Counted from the first letter of the stretch, positions 17,026 through 26,506 are shown. The stretch: 64,000 bases of DNA from Bacteroidales bacterium (GCA_023229245.1 JALNZU010000015.1:16589-80588), one strand, 5' to 3'. The notes: a model not told the origin generated them from the letters alone. A program made the numbers and translations.

Positions 17026-17568
17026 TTAAAAACTTACTGTTTCAGCTTTGCTGTTGTTTTGCGTTGCTTCTTTGCTGTTCAATGGGTCAGGAATTCCAAA
17101 CCGCTTAAAAAGATGTGGAGCAAATTTTTCTATAGGCGAATACAGCAAGGATGTATTTTGCTTCTCCTTCGACAAGATATGATTTGTGATAGCGAAAAAG
17201 TTCAGCAGCATCAGAATCAAGCTTATGATAAGTGCTCCTTTGAGTATGCCGAATATGGCGCCGAGCAACCGGTTGAAAAAGCTTAGCACCAAGATTTTCA
17301 CCAATTTTTCGATCAGGCTACCTATCAATCGGATCACTATGACTATCAAAATAAAAGTAAGTACAAACGCAATCAGAGGTAGGTATTTACTTTGTAGCTG
17401 AAACAGGGTTGTTAAAAAGTCAGCCGTCACATCATAAAAGAAAAATGACACATAACCACCGATGATCAAAGCAGCCAAAGCGCTCAACTCAGCTATCAAT
17501 CCGTTGTAAAAACCCCGGATAGCTACTATGAGAAGAAGTACAATAAAAACAATATCAATGATTTGCAT
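17026..17568 (-). CDS. CvpA family membrane protein
   Basis: 180 residues with four hydrophobic segments and the CvpA start pattern 'IDIVFIVLLLIVAIRGFYNGL', followed by 'LGAIFGILKGALIISL' near residue 105. The family is linked to colicin V export, bile or envelope stress and purine-related operons in other bacteria; its molecular role is not settled. The lipid-transport ABC genes lie upstream with a 12-base gap, so this is the last gene of a three-gene envelope operon. Confidence 0.88.
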   Translation of the reverse strand: MQIIDIVFIVLLLIVAIRGFYNGLIAELSALAALIIGGYVSFFFYDVTADFLTTLFQLQSKYLPLIAFVLTFILIVIVIRLIGSLIEKLVKILVLSFFNRLLGAIFGILKGALIISLILMLLNFFAITNHILSKEKQNTSLLYSPIEKFAPHLFKRFGIPDPLNSKEATQNNSKAETVSF

Positions 17569-17580
17569 GGGAATGATTAT

Positions 17581-18324
17581 TTACCTCAGCCGGCGTGTGA
17601 GTTCGGTAGAAAACACAAAATCTTTCAGCTCTGGATTATCAGTTTGTAAAATACTTTCTTTGTCGCCGGTCCACCACAGTTGTCCATGATATAAAAAATT
17701 GATCCGTTGGCCAATCTGCAGCACCGAATTCATATCGTGTGTATTGATAACTGTCGTGATTCCGTATTCTAACGTAATTTCACTGATCAGTTGATCAATC
17801 ACTTCGGCAGTTTTCGGATCAAGGCCTGAATTAGGTTCATCGCAAAACAGATAATTCGGGCTGTTTGAAATGGCGCGTGCAATAGCCACACGTTTCATCA
17901 TACCGCCACTGATCTCGGAAGGATACAACTGATTTACATTTTGCAGATTCACCCTTTGCAAGCAAAAATTTACCCTATCCAATTTTTCTTCCATACTTTT
18001 ATCAGTGAACATATTCAATGGAAACATCACATTTTGTTCAACAGTAAGTGAATCAAATAACGCTCCACCCTGAAACAAGACACCCATTTCCTTACGAATT
18101 TCTCTTCGCTTTTTTTCTGAAATAGATGAAAAATTCCGATTGTCGAAGCTCACCTGACCTTCATCTGGTTCGACAAGACCAGTACAGCATTTCATCAATA
18201 CAGTCTTGCCCGATCCGCTCTGACCAATGATCAAATTGGTCTTACCTTTCTCAAAAAAAGTGTTGATATCGGTTAAAACCTTATGTGGGCCAAACGATTT
18301 TGAAAGCTTAGCAATTTCAATCAT
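17581..18324 (-). CDS. ABC transporter ATPase, MlaF-like
   Basis: 247 residues. Walker A 'GQSGSGKTVL', Q-loop 'LFQGGALF', signature 'ISGGMMKRVAIARA', Walker B 'YLFCDEPNSGLDP' and switch 'INTHDM'. The layout and the MlaE-type permease partner indicate the phospholipid-trafficking (Mla/Mce) ABC family. Its start overlaps the permease stop by four bases (ATGA), so the two are translated together. No MlaD-type binding protein lies in this operon. Confidence 0.92.
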   Translation of the reverse strand: MIEIAKLSKSFGPHKVLTDINTFFEKGKTNLIIGQSGSGKTVLMKCCTGLVEPDEGQVSFDNRNFSSISEKKRREIRKEMGVLFQGGALFDSLTVEQNVMFPLNMFTDKSMEEKLDRVNFCLQRVNLQNVNQLYPSEISGGMMKRVAIARAISNSPNYLFCDEPNSGLDPKTAEVIDQLISEITLEYGITTVINTHDMNSVLQIGQRINFLYHGQLWWTGDKESILQTDNPELKDFVFSTELTRRLR

Positions 18325-19055
18325 ACCAATAGTAATTGTGTCAGGATCAGGTCAAACAAAATTATTAATATGCTGCTGACTACTACAGCCCGTGTACTTG
18401 CTTTTCCTACCTCTACTGATCCGCCTTTCAGATTATAGCCCAGAAAACCTGAAACAGAAGCAATGATAAAAGCAAATACCAATGTTTTTATGATGGCATA
18501 AGTAACTGTAAAAGGCTCGAACCACCCGCGTAACCCTTCAATAAAATCTACCGAAGGCACTAATCCTGTAACTATACAGGCTACCCAACCTCCTAAAATA
18601 CCGACCACCATGCTGAAAACAATAAGTACCGGGTTGAACAGCATGCTTGCAGTGATCTTAGGCAGGATGAGAAAATTAGCCGGGTTGACACCCATAACCC
18701 GCAACGCATCTATTTGTTCGGTAACCCGCATAGAACCAATCTCAGAAGCGATACGGGAACCTACTTTACCGGCTAAAATCAAACTGATGACAGTAGGAGA
18801 AAACTCCAATATCATCATCTGACGGGTGGTAAATCCTACCATTTTAAGTGGAATAAGCGGAGAATCAATATTATACGCTGTTTGAATAGCTATGATGGCT
18901 CCGGTGAATACTGATATAAAAGCTACAATGCTGATAGAATCAATTCCTAAACCAATGATTTCTACTAACAGTTGACGCCTGAATACAGGACCTTTGTCCG
19001 GACGTTTGAAAGTCTCAAACATCAAAAGAACATATTCACCTAAAGTCCGTAACAT
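18321..19055 (-). CDS. ABC transporter permease, MlaE family
   Basis: 244 residues with five or six membrane helices and the MlaE family cores 'GAIIAIQTAYNI', 'RIASEIGSMRVTEQIDALRVMGVNP' and 'GFLGYNLKGGSVEVGKASTRAVV'. It forms the membrane part of a lipid transporter with the ATPase that overlaps its end. First gene of the operon mlaE-like, mlaF-like, cvpA. Confidence 0.93.
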   Translation of the reverse strand: MLRTLGEYVLLMFETFKRPDKGPVFRRQLLVEIIGLGIDSISIVAFISVFTGAIIAIQTAYNIDSPLIPLKMVGFTTRQMMILEFSPTVISLILAGKVGSRIASEIGSMRVTEQIDALRVMGVNPANFLILPKITASMLFNPVLIVFSMVVGILGGWVACIVTGLVPSVDFIEGLRGWFEPFTVTYAIIKTLVFAFIIASVSGFLGYNLKGGSVEVGKASTRAVVVSSILIILFDLILTQLLLV

Positions 19056-19229
19056 ATTTACCAGCTTTTTCGATGGTTAAAAGTACAACAAACTCCCATA
19101 AAGAAAGATAAAAAATACATATCAGCTTGAAGCTGATTCGCTAAGTAGCTATTGGTAAGCTTAGTATCTAAACGCCGGAAAAGATGTAAAAGTGTATTTT
19201 TGTAGTCAGATAAGAAGAGCTTTTACAAA

Positions 19230-19424
19230 ATGACTAAAAGAATTGTTACAGTTTGCATCCGGTTTTTCATCCTCTTTTTGATGATAAGCCTGTTAGCATC
19301 ATGCCATTCTTCATCCAAGGTACATCTTCCGGGAGGTAAACGGAAAAAGAAAGATTGTGATTGCCCTTCCTGGTCGTATCAACCCGTTGAATCAACTTTT
19401 AGCTGCGATGTCGGAACAGTATAA
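19230..19424 (+). CDS. small lipoprotein upstream of the SprT-like gene
   Basis: 64 residues with a signal peptide and a lipobox at 'LLASC' (Cys about residue 25), then a basic stretch and 'DCDCPSW'. It overlaps the start of the SprT-like gene by 17 bases, so the two are translated together. I recall similar small Cys-Asp-Cys-Pro lipoproteins in other Bacteroidota, but no function. Expected in the inner leaflet of the outer membrane. Confidence 0.65.
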   Translation: MTKRIVTVCIRFFILFLMISLLASCHSSSKVHLPGGKRKKKDCDCPSWSYQPVESTFSCDVGTV

Positions 19425-20028
19425 GAACCTATTAAAACGGTATATACCTGCTGCATCAGTAGATCATGTTTTTGATTACATCATAAAAAACAAGATATTT
19501 CTGCGTATTAACCAGAAACGCCTGACCAAATTGGGTGATTATCGCCCTCCCAATAATACCAAGCCAGCTCGTATAAGCATAAATTATGATTTGAATAACT
19601 TTGAATTTTTGATTGTCTTGATACATGAAATGGCACATCATGAAGCGTTTACATTATATGGGCATGGACATAAACCTCATGGCCAGGAATGGAAAGATTG
19701 CTACAGCGATCTGATGAAGCTTTATTTAAACGAAGAAGTGTTTCCAAAAGATATTCTACAGGCATTGGACGCATATCTTTTTACGTATAATTTATCACCA
19801 GGCAGTGAAGCTGCCTTAAAAAAAGTCTTACGAACCTATGATCCTCCATCAAATACAACCGTAGTTGAGTTGTATTCACTTCCAACAGGAGCACACTTTA
19901 GCATTCCTAACGGACGTACTTTTCAAAAATTGGAAAAGCGGCGTACACGATATGTTTGCCTTTGTATGCGAACAAAAAGAAAATATTTAGTGCACGGAAT
20001 GACACAAGTTATTCCTTTTGAAGTATAA
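19408..20028 (+). CDS. SprT-like zinc metalloprotease domain protein
   Basis: 206 residues from the ATG at 19408 (MSEQYK); the longer frame from 19357 would add 17 unlikely residues overlapping the lipoprotein. The metal site is 'HEMAH' followed by 'GHGHKPHGQEWK', the SprT/Spartan-like pattern in which the second region supplies the third His. The C-terminal part has 'YVCLCMRTKRKYLV', resembling a reduced zinc-ribbon region. Homologues act on DNA-protein crosslinks in eukaryotes; the bacterial role is not known. An RNase H gene follows after 32 bases. Confidence 0.82.
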   Translation: MSEQYKNLLKRYIPAASVDHVFDYIIKNKIFLRINQKRLTKLGDYRPPNNTKPARISINYDLNNFEFLIVLIHEMAHHEAFTLYGHGHKPHGQEWKDCYSDLMKLYLNEEVFPKDILQALDAYLFTYNLSPGSEAALKKVLRTYDPPSNTTVVELYSLPTGAHFSIPNGRTFQKLEKRRTRYVCLCMRTKRKYLVHGMTQVIPFEV

Positions 20029-20060
20029 GTGATAAGGCAAGAGGTATCAGAAAAGTAGCT

Positions 20061-20681
20061 ATGTCAAAAAAAAAGTCAAAATATTATGTGGTTTGGGCTG
20101 GTTTTCACCCTGGCATATACGATAACTGGGTTGAATGTGAAAAGCAAATAAAGGGTTTCTCGGGGGCTAAATACAAGAGCTTTAAAACCCTTAAAGAAGC
20201 TAGCCTTGCTTTTGACAAAGGCCCTGATCATGATTGGAGGTTGAGTTTTCAGATTCAGCATCTGCCGGAAAGCGAAAAGCCTATTATCAATTCGATAGCT
20301 GTGGATGCTGCCTGTTCGGGTAATCCGGGCGTCATGGAATACAGAGGTGTTTTCACGGAAACCGGTACGGAGCTTTTTCGCAAAAAGTTTCCCGAAGGAA
20401 CCAATAATATAGGTGAGTTCTTAGCTATAGCCCATGCCTTAGCCTGGCAAAAACAAAAACGACTTCAACTAGTTATCTATTCTGATTCTCTACTTGCTCT
20501 TTCATGGATTAAAAGCGGCGCTGCCCGAACAAAATTAATTCCTTCCGAAAAGAATCAAACCACTTTTGAGGTGCTGAAACGAGCTGAAAAATGGCTTGCT
20601 TCCAATCCAATTGAAGTACCACTACTGAAATGGAACACAGAAAAATGGGGTCAGATTCCTGCCGACTTTGGTAGGAAATAG
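20061..20681 (+). CDS. ribonuclease H with N-terminal viroplasmin (hybrid-binding) domain
   Basis: The first 45 residues ('YYVVWAGFHPGIYDNWVECEKQI', written here in part as a family mark only at its ends YYVVW and WVECEKQI) match the RNA:DNA hybrid-binding domain found in RNase H1. The catalytic part has Asp in 'AVDAACSGNPG', Glu in 'IGEFLAIAHAL' and Asp in 'VIYSDSLLALSWI'. It removes RNA from hybrids such as R-loops and primers. The 206-residue length agrees with Bacteroidota homologues of this two-domain form. Confidence 0.9.
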   Translation: MSKKKSKYYVVWAGFHPGIYDNWVECEKQIKGFSGAKYKSFKTLKEASLAFDKGPDHDWRLSFQIQHLPESEKPIINSIAVDAACSGNPGVMEYRGVFTETGTELFRKKFPEGTNNIGEFLAIAHALAWQKQKRLQLVIYSDSLLALSWIKSGAARTKLIPSEKNQTTFEVLKRAEKWLASNPIEVPLLKWNTEKWGQIPADFGRK

Positions 20682-20709
20682 CCAGTATATGAGTATTCTA
20701 TACAACAAT

Positions 20710-21558
20710 TTACTCATTGATCTTTAACCAAAAAGATCCCCCATGCGTTTCAACGCCATGTAAATTTTCATGCTCCCAAACCGATGATATCAACTCGGAA
20801 AGCTCCTTATCTTCAGATATGAAATAATTTGGTAATAAAGTGCAATATTTCTTTGGGTTAGCCAATAAATACATAGCTAATCCATATTGTTCCGAATAGA
20901 ATCTATCACACATAAATTGTGGGTAATCATAAGGTAAATATATGTCATGAAGATGCACTATAACACCTTTCTTCAGTCTGGGTAATACTTCAAGAAAAAA
21001 CACCATTGAATCGGAATTTGGAAGGATTCTATGTGAATTATCTATAAAAAGAACATCATTCTCATTCAGATCATCCAGAACGGAAAATTCTATGCTCTCA
21101 AATGGTTTTCTTATGACCTTATCAGCCAGCATATCAATATTTGCTCGCGGCATAGGATCAATTGATATGATATCAATATCTAAATTCTGTTCTGTTTTTG
21201 CTTTATAAACTACTTTGGTCGAATTACCGGATCCAATTTCGATATATTTTTTAGGTCTGTACTCGGTAACCATAGTATAAATCGCAATTATATCAAGTCC
21301 TGGTAGAAATCCATTATTCCAAACTGGCTTGGTGCGATCTTTTTCCTTCTTATTATCTTGAATCAACCATATGTTTTCTTTGTACTTTAAAGCACTTCTA
21401 CGAAGTGCTTTAAAGTACACGCGATTTGCGTTGATAATCTCATACAGCTCAGTGTGTGGTGGTTTTCCATGACCATACCTGGGTTTAAAATCTACTTTAT
21501 ATTCCAGAAAAAGATTTTGAAACTTAGGATTCAAAAATCTATATAATTGTTTTTTCAT
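20710..21558 (-). CDS. class I SAM-dependent methyltransferase-like protein
   Basis: 282 residues. The central domain has the SAM motif 'YIEIGSGNSTKVV', acidic loop 'IISIDPMP', motif 'DVLFIDNSHRI' and 'GVIVHLHDIYLPYDYP', as in the Methyltransf_24 group often found near glycan or surface-polymer genes. The substrate is unknown. A perfect 18-bp inverted repeat lies inside the gene at 21381-21419, encoding the region 'FKALRRSALK'. The N-terminal about 95 residues are not recognised. Confidence 0.75.
   Translation of the reverse strand: MKKQLYRFLNPKFQNLFLEYKVDFKPRYGHGKPPHTELYEIINANRVYFKALRRSALKYKENIWLIQDNKKEKDRTKPVWNNGFLPGLDIIAIYTMVTEYRPKKYIEIGSGNSTKVVYKAKTEQNLDIDIISIDPMPRANIDMLADKVIRKPFESIEFSVLDDLNENDVLFIDNSHRILPNSDSMVFFLEVLPRLKKGVIVHLHDIYLPYDYPQFMCDRFYSEQYGLAMYLLANPKKYCTLLPNYFISEDKELSELISSVWEHENLHGVETHGGSFWLKINE
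21381..21419. repeat. perfect 18-bp inverted repeat inside a coding region
   Basis: TGTACTTTAAAGCACTTC (21381-21398) is followed by a three-base spacer and its exact reverse complement (21402-21419). It lies in frame inside the methyltransferase gene and keeps the frame open. The mRNA should form a long hairpin here. Such a perfect palindrome is not expected by chance. Confidence 0.95.
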
Positions 21559-21653
21559 AATTAGATGATCACGATTTTTGCATAAAAATATGATTTAATA
21601 ATGAGATAAAGGTTTAATTTCTATGTTTTAACAAAGAAAATATTTTTCATATT

Positions 21654-24014
21654 TCATGCTTGATGTGCGGTACGTCTGATAATCTCGTTTTGCAGAGATT
21701 CACCCAGATCATTAAAATAATCCGAATAGCCGGCTACTCTCACAATAAGGTCCTGATATTTCTCCGGATGCTTTTGTGCATCGCGTAAGGTATCGGCATC
21801 CACCACATTAAACTGTATATGGTGTCCGTCCATTTTAAAATACGACCGAATCAGGCTGACTATCTTATCAATATTTTCTTCGCTATTGAAAAAGGATGGC
21901 GAGAATTTCTGGTTAAGCAGTGTTCCTCCTGTTTTGATATGATCAATTTTTGCTGCCGACTGTATCACTGCTGTCGGTCCTTTCCTATCGGCTCCCTGCA
22001 CCGGGCTTATCCCTTCGCTCAGCGGCTCGAAAGCAAGCCGTCCGTCAGGCATAGCACCTATCTTACTTCCAAAATACACATGACTGGTAGTAGGTAACAT
22101 ATTAATGCGGAAAATACCTCCACGAGCAGTAGGACGACCATTAACTGAACTGTAAAATGATTCAAACACTCGCACAGCATGTCGGTCGGCATACTCATCA
22201 TTATTGCCCCATTTGGGAGTGTTGTAAATCACATCATGGCGCAATTGATCGTAGCCTTCAAAATTTACCTTCATAGCCTGAAGTAAATAAGCCATGCTCA
22301 CAGTCTTATCGTCAAACACATATTTTCGGATGGCGGTTAGGTTATCAGTAATGCTTCCCAGTCCAACACCCTGAATATAACTTGTGTTGTAGCGGGCACC
22401 ACCAGCATTATAATCTTTGCCGTTTTTGATACAATCTTCCGTGATGAGTGAAAGCAATGGAACCGGCATATATTTCCCCCAGAGTTTTTCAATAATATTG
22501 TTTCCTTCAATTTTCAGATTGATGAAATACATAAGCTGCTGTTCAAAATCATTATAAAGCTCTTCAAAACTTTTAAACTCCTCAGAGCTAAGTGTTTGAA
22601 CACCAATTTGCTTGTTTGTAAGTGGGTCAATGCCATTATTAAGTGTAATTTCTAATACTTTATTCAGATTAAAATATCCGGTCAATATATATGCCTCCGT
22701 ACCAAAAGCACCCGTTTCAACACATCCGCTGGCTCCGCCATTTCGTGCGTTAATGATTGATTTTCCCTGACTTAATAACTGTTGTATGATAGCTTCAGTA
22801 TTGAAGAAAGATGGCTGTCCGAATCCGGTTTTAACAATACGCACAGCTCGTTTTACGAATCTATCCGGGTTTTTCTTACTGATCTGAACCATCGAGCTGG
22901 GTTGCAATATGCGCATTTCCTCTATTACGTCAAGTAAAATATAAGTAAGTTCATTTACCGCATCGCTGCCGTCTTCTTTTACTCCTCCGAGATTGATAAG
23001 TGAAAAATCAGTATAGGTATTGCTTTCTTGCGCAGTTACACCCATTTTTGGTGGAGAAGGGTGGTTGTTGAATTTCACCCAGAATGACTTCAACAATTCA
23101 ACAGCCCATTCATTATTTAACGTGCCTGCTTCTAACTCTTGTTTATAAAACGGATACAGATGTTGGTCCAATCGCCCTGGGTTGAAAGAATCCCACGGGT
23201 TTAACTCGGTTATAACGCCCACATGAATAAACCAATAATGTTGTAACATCTCGTGAAATGTATCAGGTGCATGAGCCGGCACTTTACGACATATACGCGA
23301 CATCTCTACCAGCTCCGCCTTGCGTACTGCATTTGTTTCTTCTTCTGAAAGTTTTGTCAACAAATCGGCATAACGATTCGCAAATAATATCAGTGCATCG
23401 GCAGCAATATCCATTGCCTTGAGCTGTTCTCTGCGTTCAATAGTCTGAGTATCGTATTCAAAATCAAGAGCTTTTATCGCGGCATCTATTTCAGCTTTGA
23501 AATCAAGCATTCCTTTTTGAAACACTTTTTTCCCGGCGACGGTATGTCCGGGTGCACGTTGTTCCTGAAACTCGGTAAATACTCCTGCTTCATAAGCTTG
23601 TTTCCATTCGTTGCTAAGGTTTTCAAAAATCCTATCGCGCTGTGTTTTTCCTTTCCAGTAAGGAATGATTTGTTCTTCGTACAGCTTACGAGTAGCATCA
23701 TCTACTTTAAAAGACACTTTTGGACGGGTATCTAAAATATCTAAATCGGACAGGGTATGCAGGCTCACTTCGGGATAAGTGGAAGTAGCTTTAGGTGCAG
23801 GCCCCCTCTCCCCTACTATCAATTCACCTTCGTTGATAAAAATTGACTTATGTGTCATGAGATATTTAAAGCATAACGCACGCTGTACAGGAATAGAATA
23901 TTTTAACGGCTCACCGGATTTATAAAAATCGGTTACCAGTATTGCCCTTTCGGCCGAAAAAGTGTTGATAGCTTGTAAACTCTGCTCTCTGAGCTTTTGA
24001 ATGCGTTCTGTCAT
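21654..24014 (-). CDS. hypD: glycyl-radical trans-4-hydroxy-L-proline dehydratase (HypD)
   Basis: Removes water from trans-4-hydroxy-L-proline to give pyrroline-5-carboxylate, which can be reduced to proline; it is strictly oxygen sensitive. The 786 residues follow the Clostridioides difficile enzyme along most of the length as I recall it. Visible matches include 'MFTEF/VFTEFQEQRAPGHTV', 'GGARYNT.YIQGVG' and 'KTGGTLLNQ'. The thiyl cysteine is Cys431 with the catalytic Glu433 ('GASGCVETG'), and the glycyl radical site is Gly762 ('RVAGYS'). The activase is directly upstream in the same operon. No proC is in view. Confidence 0.88.
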   Translation of the reverse strand: MTERIQKLREQSLQAINTFSAERAILVTDFYKSGEPLKYSIPVQRALCFKYLMTHKSIFINEGELIVGERGPAPKATSTYPEVSLHTLSDLDILDTRPKVSFKVDDATRKLYEEQIIPYWKGKTQRDRIFENLSNEWKQAYEAGVFTEFQEQRAPGHTVAGKKVFQKGMLDFKAEIDAAIKALDFEYDTQTIERREQLKAMDIAADALILFANRYADLLTKLSEEETNAVRKAELVEMSRICRKVPAHAPDTFHEMLQHYWFIHVGVITELNPWDSFNPGRLDQHLYPFYKQELEAGTLNNEWAVELLKSFWVKFNNHPSPPKMGVTAQESNTYTDFSLINLGGVKEDGSDAVNELTYILLDVIEEMRILQPSSMVQISKKNPDRFVKRAVRIVKTGFGQPSFFNTEAIIQQLLSQGKSIINARNGGASGCVETGAFGTEAYILTGYFNLNKVLEITLNNGIDPLTNKQIGVQTLSSEEFKSFEELYNDFEQQLMYFINLKIEGNNIIEKLWGKYMPVPLLSLITEDCIKNGKDYNAGGARYNTSYIQGVGLGSITDNLTAIRKYVFDDKTVSMAYLLQAMKVNFEGYDQLRHDVIYNTPKWGNNDEYADRHAVRVFESFYSSVNGRPTARGGIFRINMLPTTSHVYFGSKIGAMPDGRLAFEPLSEGISPVQGADRKGPTAVIQSAAKIDHIKTGGTLLNQKFSPSFFNSEENIDKIVSLIRSYFKMDGHHIQFNVVDADTLRDAQKHPEKYQDLIVRVAGYSDYFNDLGESLQNEIIRRTAHQA

Positions 24015-24079
24015 AATCTGAAGTCCAATAAGTTTGTACCGTAAAAATAGTAATTGTTAGCCTAAGTCTGTTAAAAATT

Positions 24080-24883
24080 TTATCCGCCAATACTAACTGT
24101 TTCAACAGTCTCACTGAAAAAAGCAGCAATATCTTTTGCTTTCTGACTGTCGTACGGATCGGCATGATACAGCGGGTAATTTTTTCCAAAACGTTCGTAC
24201 TTGCTTTTTGCAATAGTATGAAATGGAAGCAAATCTACTCGTTTGATGTGTGGATAAAGCTGTAAAATAGCTCGTATTTTTCTTAGATTTTCATCGGTAT
24301 CGGTAATATGTTGAATCAATGGAATACGAATAATAATTGGTTTGCCGGAATGATATATAAATTCTAAGTTCTTCAAAATCAGCTGGTTTGAGACACCTGT
24401 ATATTTCTGATGCTCTGAATCATTGGCAAGTTTTAAATCAAAAAGAAAAAGATGCACATAAGGCAATATATTTTGTATAACAGATGTTGAAGCATATCCG
24501 CTGGTATCAATAGCAGTATGTAATTCTTTTTGATGACATGCTTTTAATAAAGCTTTTAAAAAGTTGGGCTGACTGAGAGGCTCACCTCCTGAAAAGCTCA
24601 CACCACCTTTTGATTCATCATAGAAAATAATTTCGTTTTCAATTTCGTTCATCACCTGTTCTACACTCATTTTTTTACCAACCGTTTCGGTTATATGAAA
24701 TATTTTGCCATTTAATCTGTTGGTTCGTACATAGGTTTCGGGGTGAAAACCAATACTTTCCGGATTATGACACCATATACAGCTTAACGGACAACCTTTC
24801 ATGAAAATAGTTGATCGGATACCAGGCCCATCGTGAATCGAAAAATGGCGTATGTCAAATATAAATCCTGAATTATAATTCAT
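24080..24883 (-). CDS. glycyl-radical enzyme activase (radical SAM)
   Basis: Radical SAM enzyme that installs the glycyl radical on the HypD-like partner 65 bases downstream. The cluster motif is 'GCPLSCIWCHNPES' (CxxxCxxC) after 'DIRHFSIHDGPGIRSTIF', and 'GGVSFSGGEPL' is the SAM-binding segment. I start at the ATG at 24883, just before the conserved 'GFIFDIRHFSIHDGPG'; the frame extends nine codons further. At 267 residues it has no cysteines between the radical SAM motif and 'GGVSFSGGEP', so the ferredoxin-like auxiliary-cluster insert of most activases is missing. Confidence 0.9.
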   Translation of the reverse strand: MNYNSGFIFDIRHFSIHDGPGIRSTIFMKGCPLSCIWCHNPESIGFHPETYVRTNRLNGKIFHITETVGKKMSVEQVMNEIENEIIFYDESKGGVSFSGGEPLSQPNFLKALLKACHQKELHTAIDTSGYASTSVIQNILPYVHLFLFDLKLANDSEHQKYTGVSNQLILKNLEFIYHSGKPIIIRIPLIQHITDTDENLRKIRAILQLYPHIKRVDLLPFHTIAKSKYERFGKNYPLYHADPYDSQKAKDIAAFFSETVETVSIGG

Positions 24884-25120
24884 AATTTTTTTATACCTTA
24901 ATTTAATCAATACAAGAGTTTATTATAAAATAAATCAAAAATATATGATTAAATGGAATAGATCAGCATATCCAACAGGCATATAATTTTTTGCCATTAT
25001 TGTGATAGAGAGTGGAAACTGACTTATTTTTAGTCATGCAATATCATAATTAAGAAAACAAAAATACGTAAAATCAGCCTGAGTGTTACTATGTATTCTA
25101 ATTCTATAGTTATTTTATTA

Positions 25121-26500
25121 TTAATTCTGATCGGATTTATTTTCCTTCCATAGTTGTCCAAAAGATTTGTTGGCAATCTTAGGTAACTCTCGTTTATTTC
25201 CCCAATTTTTCGAGATAAAATAATTAAAAAGTCTCTTTTTAATTTTGGTTTTATCTATATTCATCCGACTTCTCTTCTTAAACATATGTGTGGATCGTTT
25301 GATCAATTTACGATCGGATGCGGGAATAAGTTTTTTGGTTACAGCTTCTTTTCTGTTAAACAGCAGCATTTCATGTATGGGTATTGCCATTGGGCATATT
25401 TGTGTGCTAGCACCATTCAAGCTAGAGGCAAAACTCAGATGTTGATATTCCTTCATTCCGTTTAGATGCGGCATTTTAATAGCACCTATTGGCCCAGTGT
25501 AGGTGGCGTTATAAGCCGGGCCACCAATTAAACGAAATACCGGACTAACATTATGACAGGCACCACAATTAATACATGCTAACGACATGCGTTGGTTCAT
25601 TTTTGAAAGCAGATCAGTACGTCCGTTATCCAATAAAATCACTATCATCTGAGTTTCTTCATGCTCAACTAACGCAGGCCCTGAAAGAATGGTGTTGTAG
25701 GTAGCCATGGTTTGTCCTGATGCAAAAGTTGACAATAAAGGCCAAAATAAATCAAGGTCCTCCATATTAGGAATGATCTTTTCAATTCCGGCAAGTATTA
25801 TCTGAATTTTTGGTAAGGCAGTACCTAAAAGTATGTTTCCCTCGTTCTCGGTAATGGCAATTGACCCGCTATCGGCTATCAAAAAATTCGCACCACTAAT
25901 ACTTACCTGAGCCGTAGCAAAGAATTCTTTCATATGATCAACCACAAATCTTACGGATTCATCCAAAGACGACACAGAATGCAGATCAAATTGGCTACTA
26001 ATTAATTCAACTATCTCTTGTCGCGACTTATGCAGAGCTGCAGCAACCGGATGGAATGGCTTTTCTCCGGCAATTTTTGTAATAAATTCACCTGTATCAG
26101 TACTTAAAACCTCTATTTTTCTTTTTGTAAGATGTTGGATCAAATCGATTTCCTCGCTTACCAATGAACGTGATTTAATGACTTTCGTAAGCTTTTCTTT
26201 AGTGAGTATAGTGATGATTTCATTGATCGCATCTTCGGCATTACGTGCCCAGATCACTTTTCCCCCATTCCGTTGAAAATTTGTTTCAAACTCAACTAAA
26301 TACTTATCCAATTGATTCAAAACTTTATACTTGATAGAAAAAGCTTTTTGCCTGACCTGGCTAAGATGGTTGATGCGTTCTTTTCCTGATTCAAAAGCAG
26401 ACTGCCAGTTATTCAAAGAAGTATTTATCCGGCTATGCATCTCCTGATCCCAAGCCAACTTTTCTATTTCTTTTAGAAACAGATTACTTTTTTCTGACAT
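25121..26500 (-). CDS. LutB-like LUD-domain iron-sulfur protein with one cluster lost
   Basis: LutB with LutA and LutC oxidises lactate in other bacteria. This 459-residue protein has the LUD domain (about 60-300, with 'KSRSLVSEEIDL' and 'GSIAITENEGN') and the C-terminal iron-sulfur region. The first motif is Cys309, Cys312, Cys315, then Ser319 where the fourth Cys belongs. The second has Ser359, Asn362 and Ser365 in place of Cys, and keeps Cys369. The remaining four cysteines make exactly one [4Fe-4S] site. rpiB ends six bases upstream of its start, so they share an operon. No LutA or LutC is next to it. Confidence 0.85.
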   Translation of the reverse strand: MSEKSNLFLKEIEKLAWDQEMHSRINTSLNNWQSAFESGKERINHLSQVRQKAFSIKYKVLNQLDKYLVEFETNFQRNGGKVIWARNAEDAINEIITILTKEKLTKVIKSRSLVSEEIDLIQHLTKRKIEVLSTDTGEFITKIAGEKPFHPVAAALHKSRQEIVELISSQFDLHSVSSLDESVRFVVDHMKEFFATAQVSISGANFLIADSGSIAITENEGNILLGTALPKIQIILAGIEKIIPNMEDLDLFWPLLSTFASGQTMATYNTILSGPALVEHEETQMIVILLDNGRTDLLSKMNQRMSLACINCGACHNVSPVFRLIGGPAYNATYTGPIGAIKMPHLNGMKEYQHLSFASSLNGASTQICPMAIPIHEMLLFNRKEAVTKKLIPASDRKLIKRSTHMFKKRSRMNIDKTKIKKRLFNYFISKNWGNKRELPKIANKSFGQLWKENKSDQN

Positions 26501-26506
26501 AATTAG

